Made by a program: the position numbers and the translations under genes. Below, piece by piece: positions 10,800 through 19,754 of a DNA stretch of 64,000 nucleotides. Source of the stretch: JOPF136 sp963773835 (GTDB lineage Bacteria; Acidobacteriota; Terriglobia; Acidiferrales; UBA7541). Every line of letters begins with the position of its first letter. Position 1 is the stretch's first letter. The stretch spans positions 620,001 to 684,000 of the forward strand of contig CAVZCQ010000001.1 in assembly GCA_963773835.1 (NCBI GenBank). The letters are read 5' to 3'. Below the pieces are notes generated by a model, which saw only the letters and a list, made by a program, of their open reading frames with translations, made no database searches and was not told the DNA's origin.

Positions 10800-10985
10800 T
10801 TAAGACCCAGCCCTCCGCGCGTCCTGTTTGGTAGGCCGTTCCGCCAACACTGTGCCGCGCTCTTCGCAGAGGAGAAGATGGCGGTAGACAGCCTCGCTTA
10901 CGTTTCCTGGGACCTCTTCTCCGCTGACCGATCCGCAGTGCTCACAGCGCACTTGTCCTCGGCCACTTCTTGTCAGCTCTGGCAT
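10800..10985 (-). CDS. Possible small zinc-ribbon-like protein
   Basis: The 61-codon frame has CEHCGS near residue 14 followed by YRHLLLCEERG, a Cys2...His-Cys spacing that could bind zinc. GGAG lies eight bases upstream of the ATG. Bases 11041-11084 upstream are clearly AT-rich (runs such as TATACTTTTTATAATATC on the + strand) and could hold a promoter. The family is not recognised, and a chance frame in GC-rich DNA remains possible. Confidence 0.4.
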   Translation of the reverse strand: MPELTRSGRGQVRCEHCGSVSGEEVPGNVSEAVYRHLLLCEERGTVLAERPTKQDARRAGS

Positions 10986-11119
10986 GCTTGCGGGCTCCAG
11001 CCGTTAGGCGCGCGGTCATTTGAGGACCCCTGCGGAAATAGCCTCGCATATACTTTTTATAATATCTAAACGAGCTATTTTTTCCGACACCGGGCGCCAA
11101 TTCATTTGTGCAGCGCTTT

Positions 11120-12511
11120 TCAGTTGGTCTTCCCCAGCTGTTCTAGAATCTGTTCGGCCTTCCTAGACTTGCCACGCAAGAGGTACAAGTCAGCAAGAGA
11201 TTTCAGATACGCCCTGTTTTTCGGTTCTAGGTGCACGGCTTGTAGGAAGCACCGTTCCGCGTCTTTGAGCGCGTAAGCGGACTGATAGGCCAGACCCATT
11301 CTCCACCAGACGCCTGCCTTGGGAGAGTTGAGGCTTTCAGCGTGATGAAGAGCTTCCAGCTTCTCCCTTTTGTGGTTGCTCGGGTATGCATCCGCCAAAT
11401 CTGCCCACAACTCGGGGTCCTGCGGCATAACTTGTATCGCTGCGTTGCACGCGGCAAAGGCCCTTTTGGGGTCGATCCTGCCGTACGCCAGTCCCATCGC
11501 CAAATAAACGCTGGGATCATGTGGGCGGATTGAGAGAGCCCGCTGAAATGACTTCTCGGCTCGGGGAACGTCATTGGAATTCGCATACGCATCGCCGAGC
11601 TTGACCAAAACGTCCGCATTGTCGGGGTCGAGCCGGGATGCCTCTAGGTATGCGTGAGCCGCTTTGCTGTACTCTGCCCGAACTTGCTCTAATGTTCGCT
11701 GTGTTGCTGCCCATGTGGCCTGCAGATTTGCAAACTCCGGGGGCGGCAGGGGGTACATTCGGGCGGTGCGGGCTAGTTCGTCGCCGAGCATGGCCCAAGC
11801 TTTTGCTGTCTCGGCGTTCGACTGGGTTCTTAGCCCGCTCACGTCCTCTGCGGGAATCGCGAAGTTTAATCCCTGGGACTCGCGGAGAAAAAAGGTCATG
11901 ACTCCAACCAGTTCCCCATTGCGGTCAAAAAGGCCTCCCCCGCTCGACCCTGGGGAGATTGCAGCAGTGGTCTGGATGACGGTACCGGAGGGATCAGTGC
12001 GAATCCCGGATACCAAACCCTCTGAAAGGCTCAGTTCGAGTCCGCGTGGGGCTCCGATGGCGTAGACGCGCTCGCCGACCTCGAGGGTTCTCCAGGGTCG
12101 GACGCTGGGCGCGGCGGTGGCCGCGAGGCCTTGAACCGAGAGCAGGCAAAGATCTTCCTGCGCGGAGAGACGCAGAACGGAAGCAGGCCAAGTGCGGTTC
12201 CCTTGCTTCACTTTAAGCTGGAGCCCGGCCACGACGACGTGCTTGTTCGTAAGCAACTCCTCGTCGCCGACTGCGACCGCGCTTCCTTGTGCCACCGGAG
12301 CGCCATTTTCGTCGGCTACCTCAACAACGAAGATGGCCGCCGACAGCTTTACGAAAAGTTCCTGGGGCGTGAGGCCAGAGGACTGCTGGACCTGTTGCCC
12401 GGTGTGAGCCGTGTCTCGGGGCCGCGCGTTCGCGTTGAGCCACGCACCCACCGCGAGGGTCAATGCGAGACCAGCAACAGTCGTCTTGTTGCCCCAGCAG
12501 GCGCGAGTCAT
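11120..12511 (-). CDS. Membrane-anchored trypsin-like serine protease with TPR repeats
   Basis: The protein has 463 residues from the ATG at 12511, followed by a hydrophobic segment (TTVAGLALTLAVGAWL) acting as signal anchor or signal peptide. The catalytic triad of S1C/DegP-like proteases is visible: His in LLTNKHVV, Asp in AQEDLCLLSV and Ser in ISPGSSGGGLF. No PDZ domain follows. The C-terminal half carries about four to five TPR units (for example DNADVLVKLGDAYANSNDV, EPKNRAYLKSLADLYLL). A periplasmic quality-control or processing role with TPR-mediated partner binding is inference. An upstream in-frame ATG at 12535 is the alternative start. Base use is slightly less GC-rich than in the neighbours. 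Confidence 0.8.
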   Translation of the reverse strand: MTRACWGNKTTVAGLALTLAVGAWLNANARPRDTAHTGQQVQQSSGLTPQELFVKLSAAIFVVEVADENGAPVAQGSAVAVGDEELLTNKHVVVAGLQLKVKQGNRTWPASVLRLSAQEDLCLLSVQGLAATAAPSVRPWRTLEVGERVYAIGAPRGLELSLSEGLVSGIRTDPSGTVIQTTAAISPGSSGGGLFDRNGELVGVMTFFLRESQGLNFAIPAEDVSGLRTQSNAETAKAWAMLGDELARTARMYPLPPPEFANLQATWAATQRTLEQVRAEYSKAAHAYLEASRLDPDNADVLVKLGDAYANSNDVPRAEKSFQRALSIRPHDPSVYLAMGLAYGRIDPKRAFAACNAAIQVMPQDPELWADLADAYPSNHKREKLEALHHAESLNSPKAGVWWRMGLAYQSAYALKDAERCFLQAVHLEPKNRAYLKSLADLYLLRGKSRKAEQILEQLGKTN

Positions 12512-12602
12512 TTTCCTGTCGCCTGACCTCAGCATCGCGGCCTCGCACGACGCGCCCGTTTCACAAACGCCTGTAAAGGTTGCGCGGGTTCCCCCATGCC
12601 AT

Positions 12603-14057
12603 TCACACATAGCCGAGGCCGGCAAGACGGTCATGAATGATCTTTTCGCTTTCGGGGTCCGGGCCCGGACCCTTCTTCTGGGCGCCGGCGACGAGCGAAC
12701 GGCCCTGCATCGAGGGCGGAATCTCGTACCTGGCCAGATCGAGCAGCGTCGGCGCAATGTCGAGCAGCTTCGCTCCGGCGAATTCGCCGCGCAGCGGACA
12801 GTTCGGCGCGGCGAGCAAAAACATCCCGAATTGTGCGTGGTTGCAGGCGTCGGGACCGGTGTCGTTTTCCTGCACGTGCAGCCGGCCGTATCCCACGCCG
12901 CCGATCGAGCGCCAGGCCAGTCCCCCGAAGTGCACGATCAGATCGGGAGCCACGTTGCGCACGTGCTTGTAGATTTCTTCCGGTTTGAACACCAGTGTGC
13001 CGAGCGGCTTTCCTTTGTCGTCGGTGAGCGCCTCAAATTTGGCCTTCAATTCATCGCGAAAACGCTCGTAATCGGTCTGCGGAATCATTCCCTGCGGCTC
13101 GCGCCCCTGCACATTCAGGAAAACGCGGGCGTAGTAGCCCCCTTCGCTCCACACTTTCGTCCTCGGCCAGTTCACCTTCAGCTTTGCGAGCGGCGTAACC
13201 TGCTTCGGATACTCCTCGAGCGAGAGTAGGCCCTCGCGCACCAGCCATTCGTTCACCGCAAACCCGCCGTCCAGCCGCCGCGCGCCGTGATCGCTCACGA
13301 GCAGCACGATGGTCTCGTTGTCGAGCATCTCCAGCACTTCGCCCACCTGCGAGTCAATCCACTGGTAATACTCGGGGATGACGTTCTGAAAGGGATTGCC
13401 GGGAACGTGCTGCACGTGGTGCGTATCGTAGCTGTCCCAGAAGCCGTGATGCACGCGGTCCATCCCGATATCCACGTAATGGAAGTAGTCCCAGGGCTGG
13501 TTCTGAATCAGCCATTTCACCGCGGTCCACTGTTTACGGCTCATCTCGAAGATCTCTTTTCTGAGCCAGTCCTTTTTGTCGGTGCGGAAGCCCTGCACGT
13601 CCACTTCATATCTGCCGGTAAGCTCGTGGAGCTTCTGTTTGATCTCCGGCGGATGCGTGAATTCGTTTTTCGCGGTATCGGGCGTCAGAAAGCAGCCGAC
13701 GCTGATGCCGTTGATTTTGCGCGGCGGATAGCCGGGCGGCACGCCGACAATGATGGACTTTTTCCCTTCGCGGGCCACCTGGTCCCACATGGCGAACGCA
13801 GTGATGGATCTGGAGGTGGCAAATCCCAGGCCGCCGTAAGAATGATCAGTGCGGTTGCGGAAGCCGTACACGCCGAGCGAGCCAGGGTCCTGGCTGGTCG
13901 ACATGCACATCCACGCGGGCACGGTGATGGGAGGGATGACGCTCTCCAGGCGGCCCCAGACGCCGGTGTCCATCAGCCGGCGAATGTTCGTGAGGCGCTC
14001 GTCGTTGAAAATAATTTCGGGCGCGCAGCAGTCCAGGCCCAGGATGCAGATTTTCAT
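12603..14057 (-). CDS. Alkaline phosphatase superfamily phosphodiesterase/nucleotide pyrophosphatase-like enzyme
   Basis: The 484-residue protein has the fold-defining metal-site elements: Asp in ILGLDCCAP near the N-terminus, the likely nucleophile Thr in PITVPAWMCMSTS, an aspartate/histidine pair in FHYVDIGMDRVHHGFW, and LLVSDHGARRLDGGF. There is no signal peptide, so it is probably cytoplasmic. The substrate cannot be told; relatives hydrolyse phosphodiesters or phosphonates or transfer phospho-groups. It is the last member of a three-gene run with the related 640-residue enzyme and a 50-residue membrane protein. ATG at 14057 is the natural start at the beginning of the domain. Confidence 0.82.
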   Translation of the reverse strand: MKICILGLDCCAPEIIFNDERLTNIRRLMDTGVWGRLESVIPPITVPAWMCMSTSQDPGSLGVYGFRNRTDHSYGGLGFATSRSITAFAMWDQVAREGKKSIIVGVPPGYPPRKINGISVGCFLTPDTAKNEFTHPPEIKQKLHELTGRYEVDVQGFRTDKKDWLRKEIFEMSRKQWTAVKWLIQNQPWDYFHYVDIGMDRVHHGFWDSYDTHHVQHVPGNPFQNVIPEYYQWIDSQVGEVLEMLDNETIVLLVSDHGARRLDGGFAVNEWLVREGLLSLEEYPKQVTPLAKLKVNWPRTKVWSEGGYYARVFLNVQGREPQGMIPQTDYERFRDELKAKFEALTDDKGKPLGTLVFKPEEIYKHVRNVAPDLIVHFGGLAWRSIGGVGYGRLHVQENDTGPDACNHAQFGMFLLAAPNCPLRGEFAGAKLLDIAPTLLDLARYEIPPSMQGRSLVAGAQKKGPGPDPESEKIIHDRLAGLGYV

Positions 14058-14132
14058 CGGCCCGCCTCGAATGACGCCGGGGTTGGTGCGTTCAGCAGCT
14101 CCACGAGGAGGCCAGCGCGAAGCCCTTTGAGT

Positions 14133-14158
14133 GCGACAGGCGGTGTGAAGCCTGTCGC
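14133..14158. repeat. 9-bp inverted repeat in an intergenic spacer
   Basis: GCGACAGGC and its exact complement GCCTGTCGC are separated by eight bases between two phosphatase-family genes. The stem is very GC-rich, and neither strand has a following T-run, so it is not a classical intrinsic terminator. It may be a REP-type intergenic repeat or an RNA-stabilising hairpin in the operon. Confidence 0.55.
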
Positions 14159-14234
14159 CTTTCCGGCCGCGGCGGCAAGACTCAGGCCCCCCGGTCCTGC
14201 CGCGCCTCCCAAACGCAAAGGCCTTCGGCCCGAA

Positions 14235-16157
14235 TCAATCTGGCGATGGGGCATAGAGCAGCGATTTTCCTTCCATCGCGGGATGCGGCGCAACGCCGAA
14301 GTGGCAAAGGATTGTCGGAGCGAGGTCGCGAATATCCGGCGAGCCCGCGGCGGGCGTCGTAGCGCGGTTCATCAGCAGAACTCCAGGAACAGCCAGCGGG
14401 TCGATGATGTGGTCCCCGCTCCACCGCCGCAGATTGTCTTCCAGTACGTCATGAGGCATGCCTCCCAGCGCCGTCTGCCAGGAGACGCGGTAGCCCGGCG
14501 CGTAGTTCACCAGCAAATCGGGCGCCTCGGAGGCGCACGCGCCGGAATAAATCTGGTCGGCCCGCGCAACGCCGTTGATCGCGACGCACGCCGCCGCCGG
14601 GTCCGTCAGCCCGGTGAGGCCCGAGACGATGGCGCGGCGCACGCGTTCCGCGTCGCCGTCTTCGCCCACAATCCCGTCTCGCTCCCGTCCTTTTTTGTTC
14701 AGGTAAATGCCGGAAAGCCCCAGCGCGTAGGCGTGCGTCCTGCCCCAATCCACCTGCGTGAAGCAGTCGCCCAGCTCTTCATCGGGTTTGTGCGAGCCGC
14801 GCAACGCCAGCAGGCCCTGCTGCCAGAGCCACGTGTTGAGATGCACGGCCCGGCGGAATGTGCCGAACCCGTGGTCGGAGAGAACCACGAGCAGCGTGTC
14901 GGGATCCGCCCGCCCCATCACGCGTGCCAGCACGCCGTCGTAATGCCGGTAATGCTCCTCGATCTGCCGCGAAAACTCGCGCGTGGCGCCGGGGTTGTGG
15001 AAGGGATGGCCGATATCGCGGAACCGCCAGAACATGTGCTGAACGCGGTCGGGCGTGTCGAAAACGATGAAGAACAGTCCTTCGCGGAAGCGTGCCAGCT
15101 CGTGGTCCATCATGCGCTCGCGCTCGGCGAGCACCAGCGCGCACTGCGCCAGGTAGGCAGCTTCGTCGATCCGGCCGTTGTTCAGCGCCGTGTGGTCTTC
15201 TGCCATGCCTAGTGTAGAGAACGCGCCGATTTCGCCGGCAAGTTCGCGGGCATAGTCCACCGGCGCGGAAACGGGAAACAGCGGCGCCGCGGGATCGAAA
15301 TTCGCCGGGGAGACGTAGAACTCGAGGTGCGGCGCGAGCGCGCGCAAGAAGAACCGCACCTGGCCGCTGACGGATTGCAGCGCGGAGATTTTGAATTTCA
15401 CGCGCACCCACCCGCTCCACTCCCCGCGCGCCAACTCCACGATGGCGGGCGCGCCGCCGGTGTGGATGCGCACGCGTCCCTCGGCACGGTCCACTTCCAC
15501 GCGGATTTCGGCGCGGGAGTCCGCGGGAGGAGTGGCGCGCGTGTTGCGCGGGCCAATCACATGCGTGAGAAAAGAGTCGCCGGAAGCGGGCAGGACCACC
15601 AACTGTTCGTTCTCCTTCGCCTTCGCGTCCTGCTGCTGCGTGTAGAACGTGCCGGTGCCCTGGCTGCCCCGCAGGTCGGGTACGCCAACGCCGGAAAGCA
15701 TGCGGCCGCGCAGCTCGTCGGGAGGAAACGTGCAAGGGCAGCGCAGGATGGTAGCGGGAATGTCCGCTGCGTTGAGCACCTGCCAGAATGGGACGCCGCG
15801 CCGCTGGTTGCGCACGCGCGGCGGAGAAAACATGTTCTTTGGTTTCTCAAACCGCGTCAGCGCGAAATCGGGGAGATACGTGGCGGGATCGCGAGTGACG
15901 AAATCGAACACGCCGTGGCCGCCGGGATTTGTCCCCGTGGCGAACGAGGACCACGCAACAGGCGTCTGCGCCGGACAGGTAGTGCCCAGCCGCGAGTAGA
16001 AACCCTCACGGCGCAACCGCGCGAATGCGGGCAGCTCGCCCCTTTCCATCATCGCTTCCACGATGGAGGGTTCGAGCCCGTCCAGGCCGATTACAATGGC
16101 TTTCCGTTTCACGCCGGGACTCGCCTGGAGTGGGACATTGCTTGTAGCGTCGTGCAT
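14235..16157 (-). CDS. Alkaline phosphatase superfamily protein, long form
   Basis: The protein has about 640 residues. Metal and nucleophile regions are present: VIGLDGLEPSIVEAMM, Thr in CPAQTPVAWSSFATG, FDTPDRVQHMFWRFRD and LVVLSDHGFGTFRRAVH. A middle insert (about residues 200-340) is beta-rich and probably decorates the active site. The start is uncertain: ATG at 16157 has no clear ribosome binding site, and GTG at 16112 (VKRKAIVIGLDG) would begin right at the domain. The gene lies between a small membrane protein gene and a second enzyme of the same superfamily, so the three may act on a lipid-linked or envelope substrate; that is inference. Confidence 0.82.
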   Translation of the reverse strand: MHDATSNVPLQASPGVKRKAIVIGLDGLEPSIVEAMMERGELPAFARLRREGFYSRLGTTCPAQTPVAWSSFATGTNPGGHGVFDFVTRDPATYLPDFALTRFEKPKNMFSPPRVRNQRRGVPFWQVLNAADIPATILRCPCTFPPDELRGRMLSGVGVPDLRGSQGTGTFYTQQQDAKAKENEQLVVLPASGDSFLTHVIGPRNTRATPPADSRAEIRVEVDRAEGRVRIHTGGAPAIVELARGEWSGWVRVKFKISALQSVSGQVRFFLRALAPHLEFYVSPANFDPAAPLFPVSAPVDYARELAGEIGAFSTLGMAEDHTALNNGRIDEAAYLAQCALVLAERERMMDHELARFREGLFFIVFDTPDRVQHMFWRFRDIGHPFHNPGATREFSRQIEEHYRHYDGVLARVMGRADPDTLLVVLSDHGFGTFRRAVHLNTWLWQQGLLALRGSHKPDEELGDCFTQVDWGRTHAYALGLSGIYLNKKGRERDGIVGEDGDAERVRRAIVSGLTGLTDPAAACVAINGVARADQIYSGACASEAPDLLVNYAPGYRVSWQTALGGMPHDVLEDNLRRWSGDHIIDPLAVPGVLLMNRATTPAAGSPDIRDLAPTILCHFGVAPHPAMEGKSLLYAPSPD

Positions 16158-16268
16158 GCCGCAGAGGCCGGTTGCAACGCGAGGAATCGGGCAGCAGGAA
16201 TCCACTCCGCAATTGATTCGCCCGCCGCGGCCATCCAAACGCGCGGAGCAGGAACCCCGCGTCCCGTT

Positions 16269-16421
16269 TCAGGGCCTCTCGGTGTTTTTGGACGTCCAGC
16301 GGTCGGCCAGTTTGCGATACACATCCTGCAGCTTTCCCCAGAACATCATCGCCAAGCCCACGATGGTGCCGAGTAGGCCGGAGAGAGGCAGAACCTGGTC
16401 AGGGCCGATATAGAGAATCAT
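16269..16421 (-). CDS. 50-residue single-span membrane protein
   Basis: This frame is too short for usual ORF cut-offs but looks real. It starts MILYIGPDQVLPLSG, has one membrane helix (LLGTIVGLAMMFWGKL) and a basic tail (YRKLADRWTSKNTERP). AAGGA lies about ten bases before the ATG. It is encoded 111 bases upstream of the large alkaline-phosphatase-superfamily gene in the same direction, so it is probably the first gene of that operon. A hairpin can form just upstream in the leader (CCCAG...CTGGG around 16440-16476). Function unknown; a membrane adaptor for the two soluble enzymes is a guess. Confidence 0.6.
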   Translation of the reverse strand: MILYIGPDQVLPLSGLLGTIVGLAMMFWGKLQDVYRKLADRWTSKNTERP

Positions 16422-16429
16422 GGATCCGA

Positions 16430-16851
16430 CATTCCTTTGGGATCCCAGGGACTATTCCGATAAACCGCTGGGACCCCATCTGTAGATGCCCCGGGGTCAG
16501 GGAGCGAGACACAGTAAGCAATTCCGGTTTCAGCGCCATGCTAATGGAACAACGACTATGAGCCAAACGCAGAATGGAGCGGTGCTTCCCGAGAGTCAAT
16601 GCAATGACCAGAAGCCTCCCCTGAACGCTCCAGATCGGCGGAGCCATTCTACGCGACCGCATCGCGGCTTTCCAGCAATCCGGAGTGAAATGCCTGAACA
16701 GCGGGGGAAACGTTCCGTCGCCGGGCCGGTCCACCTCGTGCAGCGGGGCGGCGCAATCGGCGAGGGCACACCCCGCTCTCGCCCAGCTTTGATGCCCGCG
16801 CGGCTCCGCATAGAATGGGACGCAAATCACGCAGTTCGACTGGAGGCGTAG
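16430..16851. other. Intergenic region between divergent operons
   Basis: About 420 bases separate the leftward phosphatase operon from galE. I see no convincing gene. The frames present (for example on the + strand from 16486) have arginine/proline-rich shadow composition. It must hold promoters for both directions, but no clear -35/-10 pair was found. A CCCAG...CTGGG inverted repeat lies close to the start of the 50-residue gene. Confidence 0.5.
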
Positions 16852-17838
16852 GTGCAGGTTCTGGTCACCGGCGGCGCCGGATACATCGGCAGCGTCATCA
16901 CCGAGCGGCTCGTCCAGCGCGGCGACGCTCCCGTGGTTCTGGACAATTTCTACCAGGGCCATCGCGATGCGCTGCCTGTGGGCGTGGAAGTCGTCCAGGC
17001 AGACCTGGCGGATCTCCACGCTCTGGAACGAGTGTTCAGCGGCAGCGCCATCGAGGCGGTGGTGCACATGGCGGCCGTTTCCGTCGTGGGCGACTCGGTT
17101 CGCGAGCCGCTGCGTTATTACCGCGAAAACGTCGCCAATCTTCTTCCGTTGCTCGACGCCATGGCGCGCGTGGGCTGCCGGCGCATCGTGTTTTCGTCGA
17201 GCGCGGCAGTGTACGGGGAGCCCGCGAAGGTGCCCATCGAGGAGGACTGTGCGGCGCGCCCGGTGAATCCCTACGGATGGACGAAGCTGATGGGCGAGCG
17301 CATCCTGGCGGACGCGGCGGCCGCGCGCGATGGCGCAGGCTCGCTGCGGTTCGTTTCACTGCGCTATTTCAACGTGGCCGGGGCCACGAAAGCCTCCGGC
17401 GAGATGCATCATCCGGAAACCCACCTGATCCCGCGGGTGCTGGAAGCTGCGCTGGGCGAGCGCCCGCACGTGGAGCTTTACGGAACGGACTACCCGACTC
17501 CGGACGGCACCTGCATTCGCGACTACATCCACGTCGAGGACCTGGCGGATGCTCACGTGCTGGCGCTGGACCGCACGCCCACTGCGTCCGGAATCTACAA
17601 TCTGGGCAACAACCGGGGCTACTCCGTGCGGGAGGTGATCGAATGTGCCACGCGGGTGACGGGGCGGAACATCGCGGTTGTGAATCATCCCCGCCGCGCG
17701 GGAGATCCTCCGCAGCTCATCGCCAGCCACAGGAAGGCAGCCGAAGAGCTGGGCTGGCGGCCGCACCGGGGACTGGAGGAAATGATTGCCAGCGCATGGG
17801 ATTGGCGCCTGCGGCATCCCGAGGGCTATGCGAAGTGA
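16852..17838 (+). CDS. galE: UDP-glucose 4-epimerase
   Basis: The 328-residue extended short-chain dehydrogenase starts with GTG directly at the Rossmann motif (VTGGAGYIGS, residues 5-14). The catalytic set is present: FSSSAAVYG followed by Y141-G-W-T-K145. NVAGA near residue 180 and the C-terminal LGWRPHRGLEEMI are typical of GalE. It interconverts UDP-glucose and UDP-galactose for envelope polysaccharides. No glycan genes adjoin it directly; the glycosyltransferase operon lies 4 kb downstream. Relatives using other UDP-sugars cannot be excluded. Confidence 0.88.
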   Translation: MQVLVTGGAGYIGSVITERLVQRGDAPVVLDNFYQGHRDALPVGVEVVQADLADLHALERVFSGSAIEAVVHMAAVSVVGDSVREPLRYYRENVANLLPLLDAMARVGCRRIVFSSSAAVYGEPAKVPIEEDCAARPVNPYGWTKLMGERILADAAAARDGAGSLRFVSLRYFNVAGATKASGEMHHPETHLIPRVLEAALGERPHVELYGTDYPTPDGTCIRDYIHVEDLADAHVLALDRTPTASGIYNLGNNRGYSVREVIECATRVTGRNIAVVNHPRRAGDPPQLIASHRKAAEELGWRPHRGLEEMIASAWDWRLRHPEGYAK

Positions 17839-17907
17839 CTCCCGCGCGGTGGCTGCCCGTCTCCGCGCGGCACTGCCTCCCGCCTGTGCTATGATTTCGC
17901 GCGGACG

Positions 17908-19710
17908 ATGACATTTCCCGCGAAGGTCTTTCTCTCTTTCCTCGCCGCCTTTGCGCTGGCCGCAGTACTGCTTTTCTCCGCCGCCGTCGGTGGCGAGCGG
18001 CGCGCGTTCTCCCAGATGGAAGCGGGCCAGGTTTCCGGTGCGTTCGAAAACGTCCGGCGCGAACTGGAACGGGGATCGGAAGACGTCAGCCGCCGCGTGG
18101 GTCTGGTGGCGGAGTCGGAAGCCACACTGCGGATGGCGCTGGATCTAAGCCGCGCGCAGCCCGATTTCTCCGTTTACGCCAACGACGCCACCGGAGCGTC
18201 GCGCACGCACGCCCTCGAGCTGGTCGAGTTCGTGACCGGCGACGGCACGGTAATCTCCTCCACCGAGACCACCGGGGCAAGCGGCCAGAAAGAAGATTGG
18301 GTGGCCGCCGCGGCCCAGGCCACGGATGGCCGCGCGTTCCTACGGCGTGAGAACACCGCAGGCGAGCCCTCCATTGCCCAACTGGCGGTGCGCGAGATTG
18401 CCGTGGGAAGCCGGAAAATGTACGTCGTGGGCGGGCGGCTGCTGGACCACCGCCTGCTCGCCGCCCTCCCGCTGGGCCCCGGAATGCTCACGCTGCTGTT
18501 TGTGAACGCGAGCGGGAACTGCGACCCGCAGCAGCTCACCGATTCCACGGGGACGCCGGCTTCGGCCGGCACCGCCGCCGAATTCCTGACGCAGGTATGC
18601 AGGAACCCCGCCGCGGGCGGCGAGGGCCACCGGTATGCCGACAGCGTGGCGCGCGAGGACGATTACGCCCTGCCTCTGGCCGCACTCGATCATGCCGTGC
18701 TGGGCGCGGTGGTCATCGGATATTCGACCGCGCCGCAGCTCGCCGAAGAGCAGGTATTGTGGCGGCGGCTGTGGCTCGCGCTGGCCATTGGTCTGGCCGC
18801 GGGAGCTGCGATCAGTTACGCGAGCGCGGCGCGGCTGGTGAAACCGCTGGTGCGGCTGGCTCGTTCAGCGCGGGATATTGCTGCGCTGGCTCCCGGCGCT
18901 CGGGCCGAAGAGCGCGGCGGGCCGGAAGTGATCGCGCTGGCGCAGGCGCTCAACCAGGCCGCGCAGAAACTCGCCGCCGAGCGGGAACGGCTGATGCAGG
19001 CCGAACGCGTGGCCGCGTGGCGGGAAATGACGCGGCGGATCACCGGCGAGATCGAGTCGGCGCTCGACGCCCTGGCCGAGGCCCGCGACTCGGGCGACGT
19101 CTCCGAGGGCATTGCCGGCTTCCAGCGCGTGCTTGACCGCTTCCGCGAATTCGGAGAGCTGCTGGTGCTGCCGGTGCAGTCATTGAAACTGAACGACGTG
19201 GTGCGCGGGGTTTTACGCGATCAGGAGCCGCTCTTCAACCCCACGGTCAACGATGTAACCCGTCCGCCAGTGTCTCCCGAAGTTTCGCTGGCCGAGGATT
19301 TGCCGCCCATCCGTGGAGATTCAGCGGCGCTCGGCCGGGCGATGGACACTTTCCTGCTGTATGCGGTGTATTCCATGCCCACGGGAGGGACTTTTGTGGT
19401 GCGGACCGAGCGCGCGCCGGGCTTCGTGCTCCTGCGCATCGAATGGCCGGGGCCGTTTCCGAACGACGAAGAGGCCGCACGGCTGTTTTCCTCCACGCCG
19501 TTGAAACGCACGTATGTAGCCGCGCTGGAGCTGGCCGCGGCCCAGGCCACCATCAGCGACCATGGCGGGACGGTGGAAACGGTTCGCGGAGAGCGCACCT
19601 CCGCTCTCGTGATTCGAATTCCCGAGGAGCCCGCGGCCTCACCCTCAAGCGCAACCGCCCGCGAGCCAACTGCCGTGCCAGGTCCCGCATCCACGTCTCC
19701 GCTCACCTGA
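17908..19710 (+). CDS. NtrY-like membrane sensor protein with degenerate histidine kinase core
   Basis: The 600-residue protein has an N-terminal helix (residues 5-27), a periplasmic sensor domain of about 260 residues, a second helix (about 288-308), a HAMP-like linker and an NtrY-type transmitter remnant. The segment ERVAAWREMTRRITGEIES aligns with the family H-box (usually AWREVARRIAHEIKNPL), but the phospho-accepting His is Gly380 and the following NPL is lost. The ATP-binding domain is also worn: the N-box asparagine is missing (FLLYAVYSMPTGG), there is no DxGxG motif, and the GTGLGLA box reads YVAALELAAAQ. I see a pseudokinase or a sensor using other outputs. No response regulator is adjacent. 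The frame is intact, so it is not a simple pseudogene. Confidence 0.75.
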   Translation: MTFPAKVFLSFLAAFALAAVLLFSAAVGGERRAFSQMEAGQVSGAFENVRRELERGSEDVSRRVGLVAESEATLRMALDLSRAQPDFSVYANDATGASRTHALELVEFVTGDGTVISSTETTGASGQKEDWVAAAAQATDGRAFLRRENTAGEPSIAQLAVREIAVGSRKMYVVGGRLLDHRLLAALPLGPGMLTLLFVNASGNCDPQQLTDSTGTPASAGTAAEFLTQVCRNPAAGGEGHRYADSVAREDDYALPLAALDHAVLGAVVIGYSTAPQLAEEQVLWRRLWLALAIGLAAGAAISYASAARLVKPLVRLARSARDIAALAPGARAEERGGPEVIALAQALNQAAQKLAAERERLMQAERVAAWREMTRRITGEIESALDALAEARDSGDVSEGIAGFQRVLDRFREFGELLVLPVQSLKLNDVVRGVLRDQEPLFNPTVNDVTRPPVSPEVSLAEDLPPIRGDSAALGRAMDTFLLYAVYSMPTGGTFVVRTERAPGFVLLRIEWPGPFPNDEEAARLFSSTPLKRTYVAALELAAAQATISDHGGTVETVRGERTSALVIRIPEEPAASPSSATAREPTAVPGPASTSPLT

Positions 19711-19754
19711 CCACGGCCCGAGTCGCGTCGCCTGGGTAAGCTGAAGCTTGCGAA

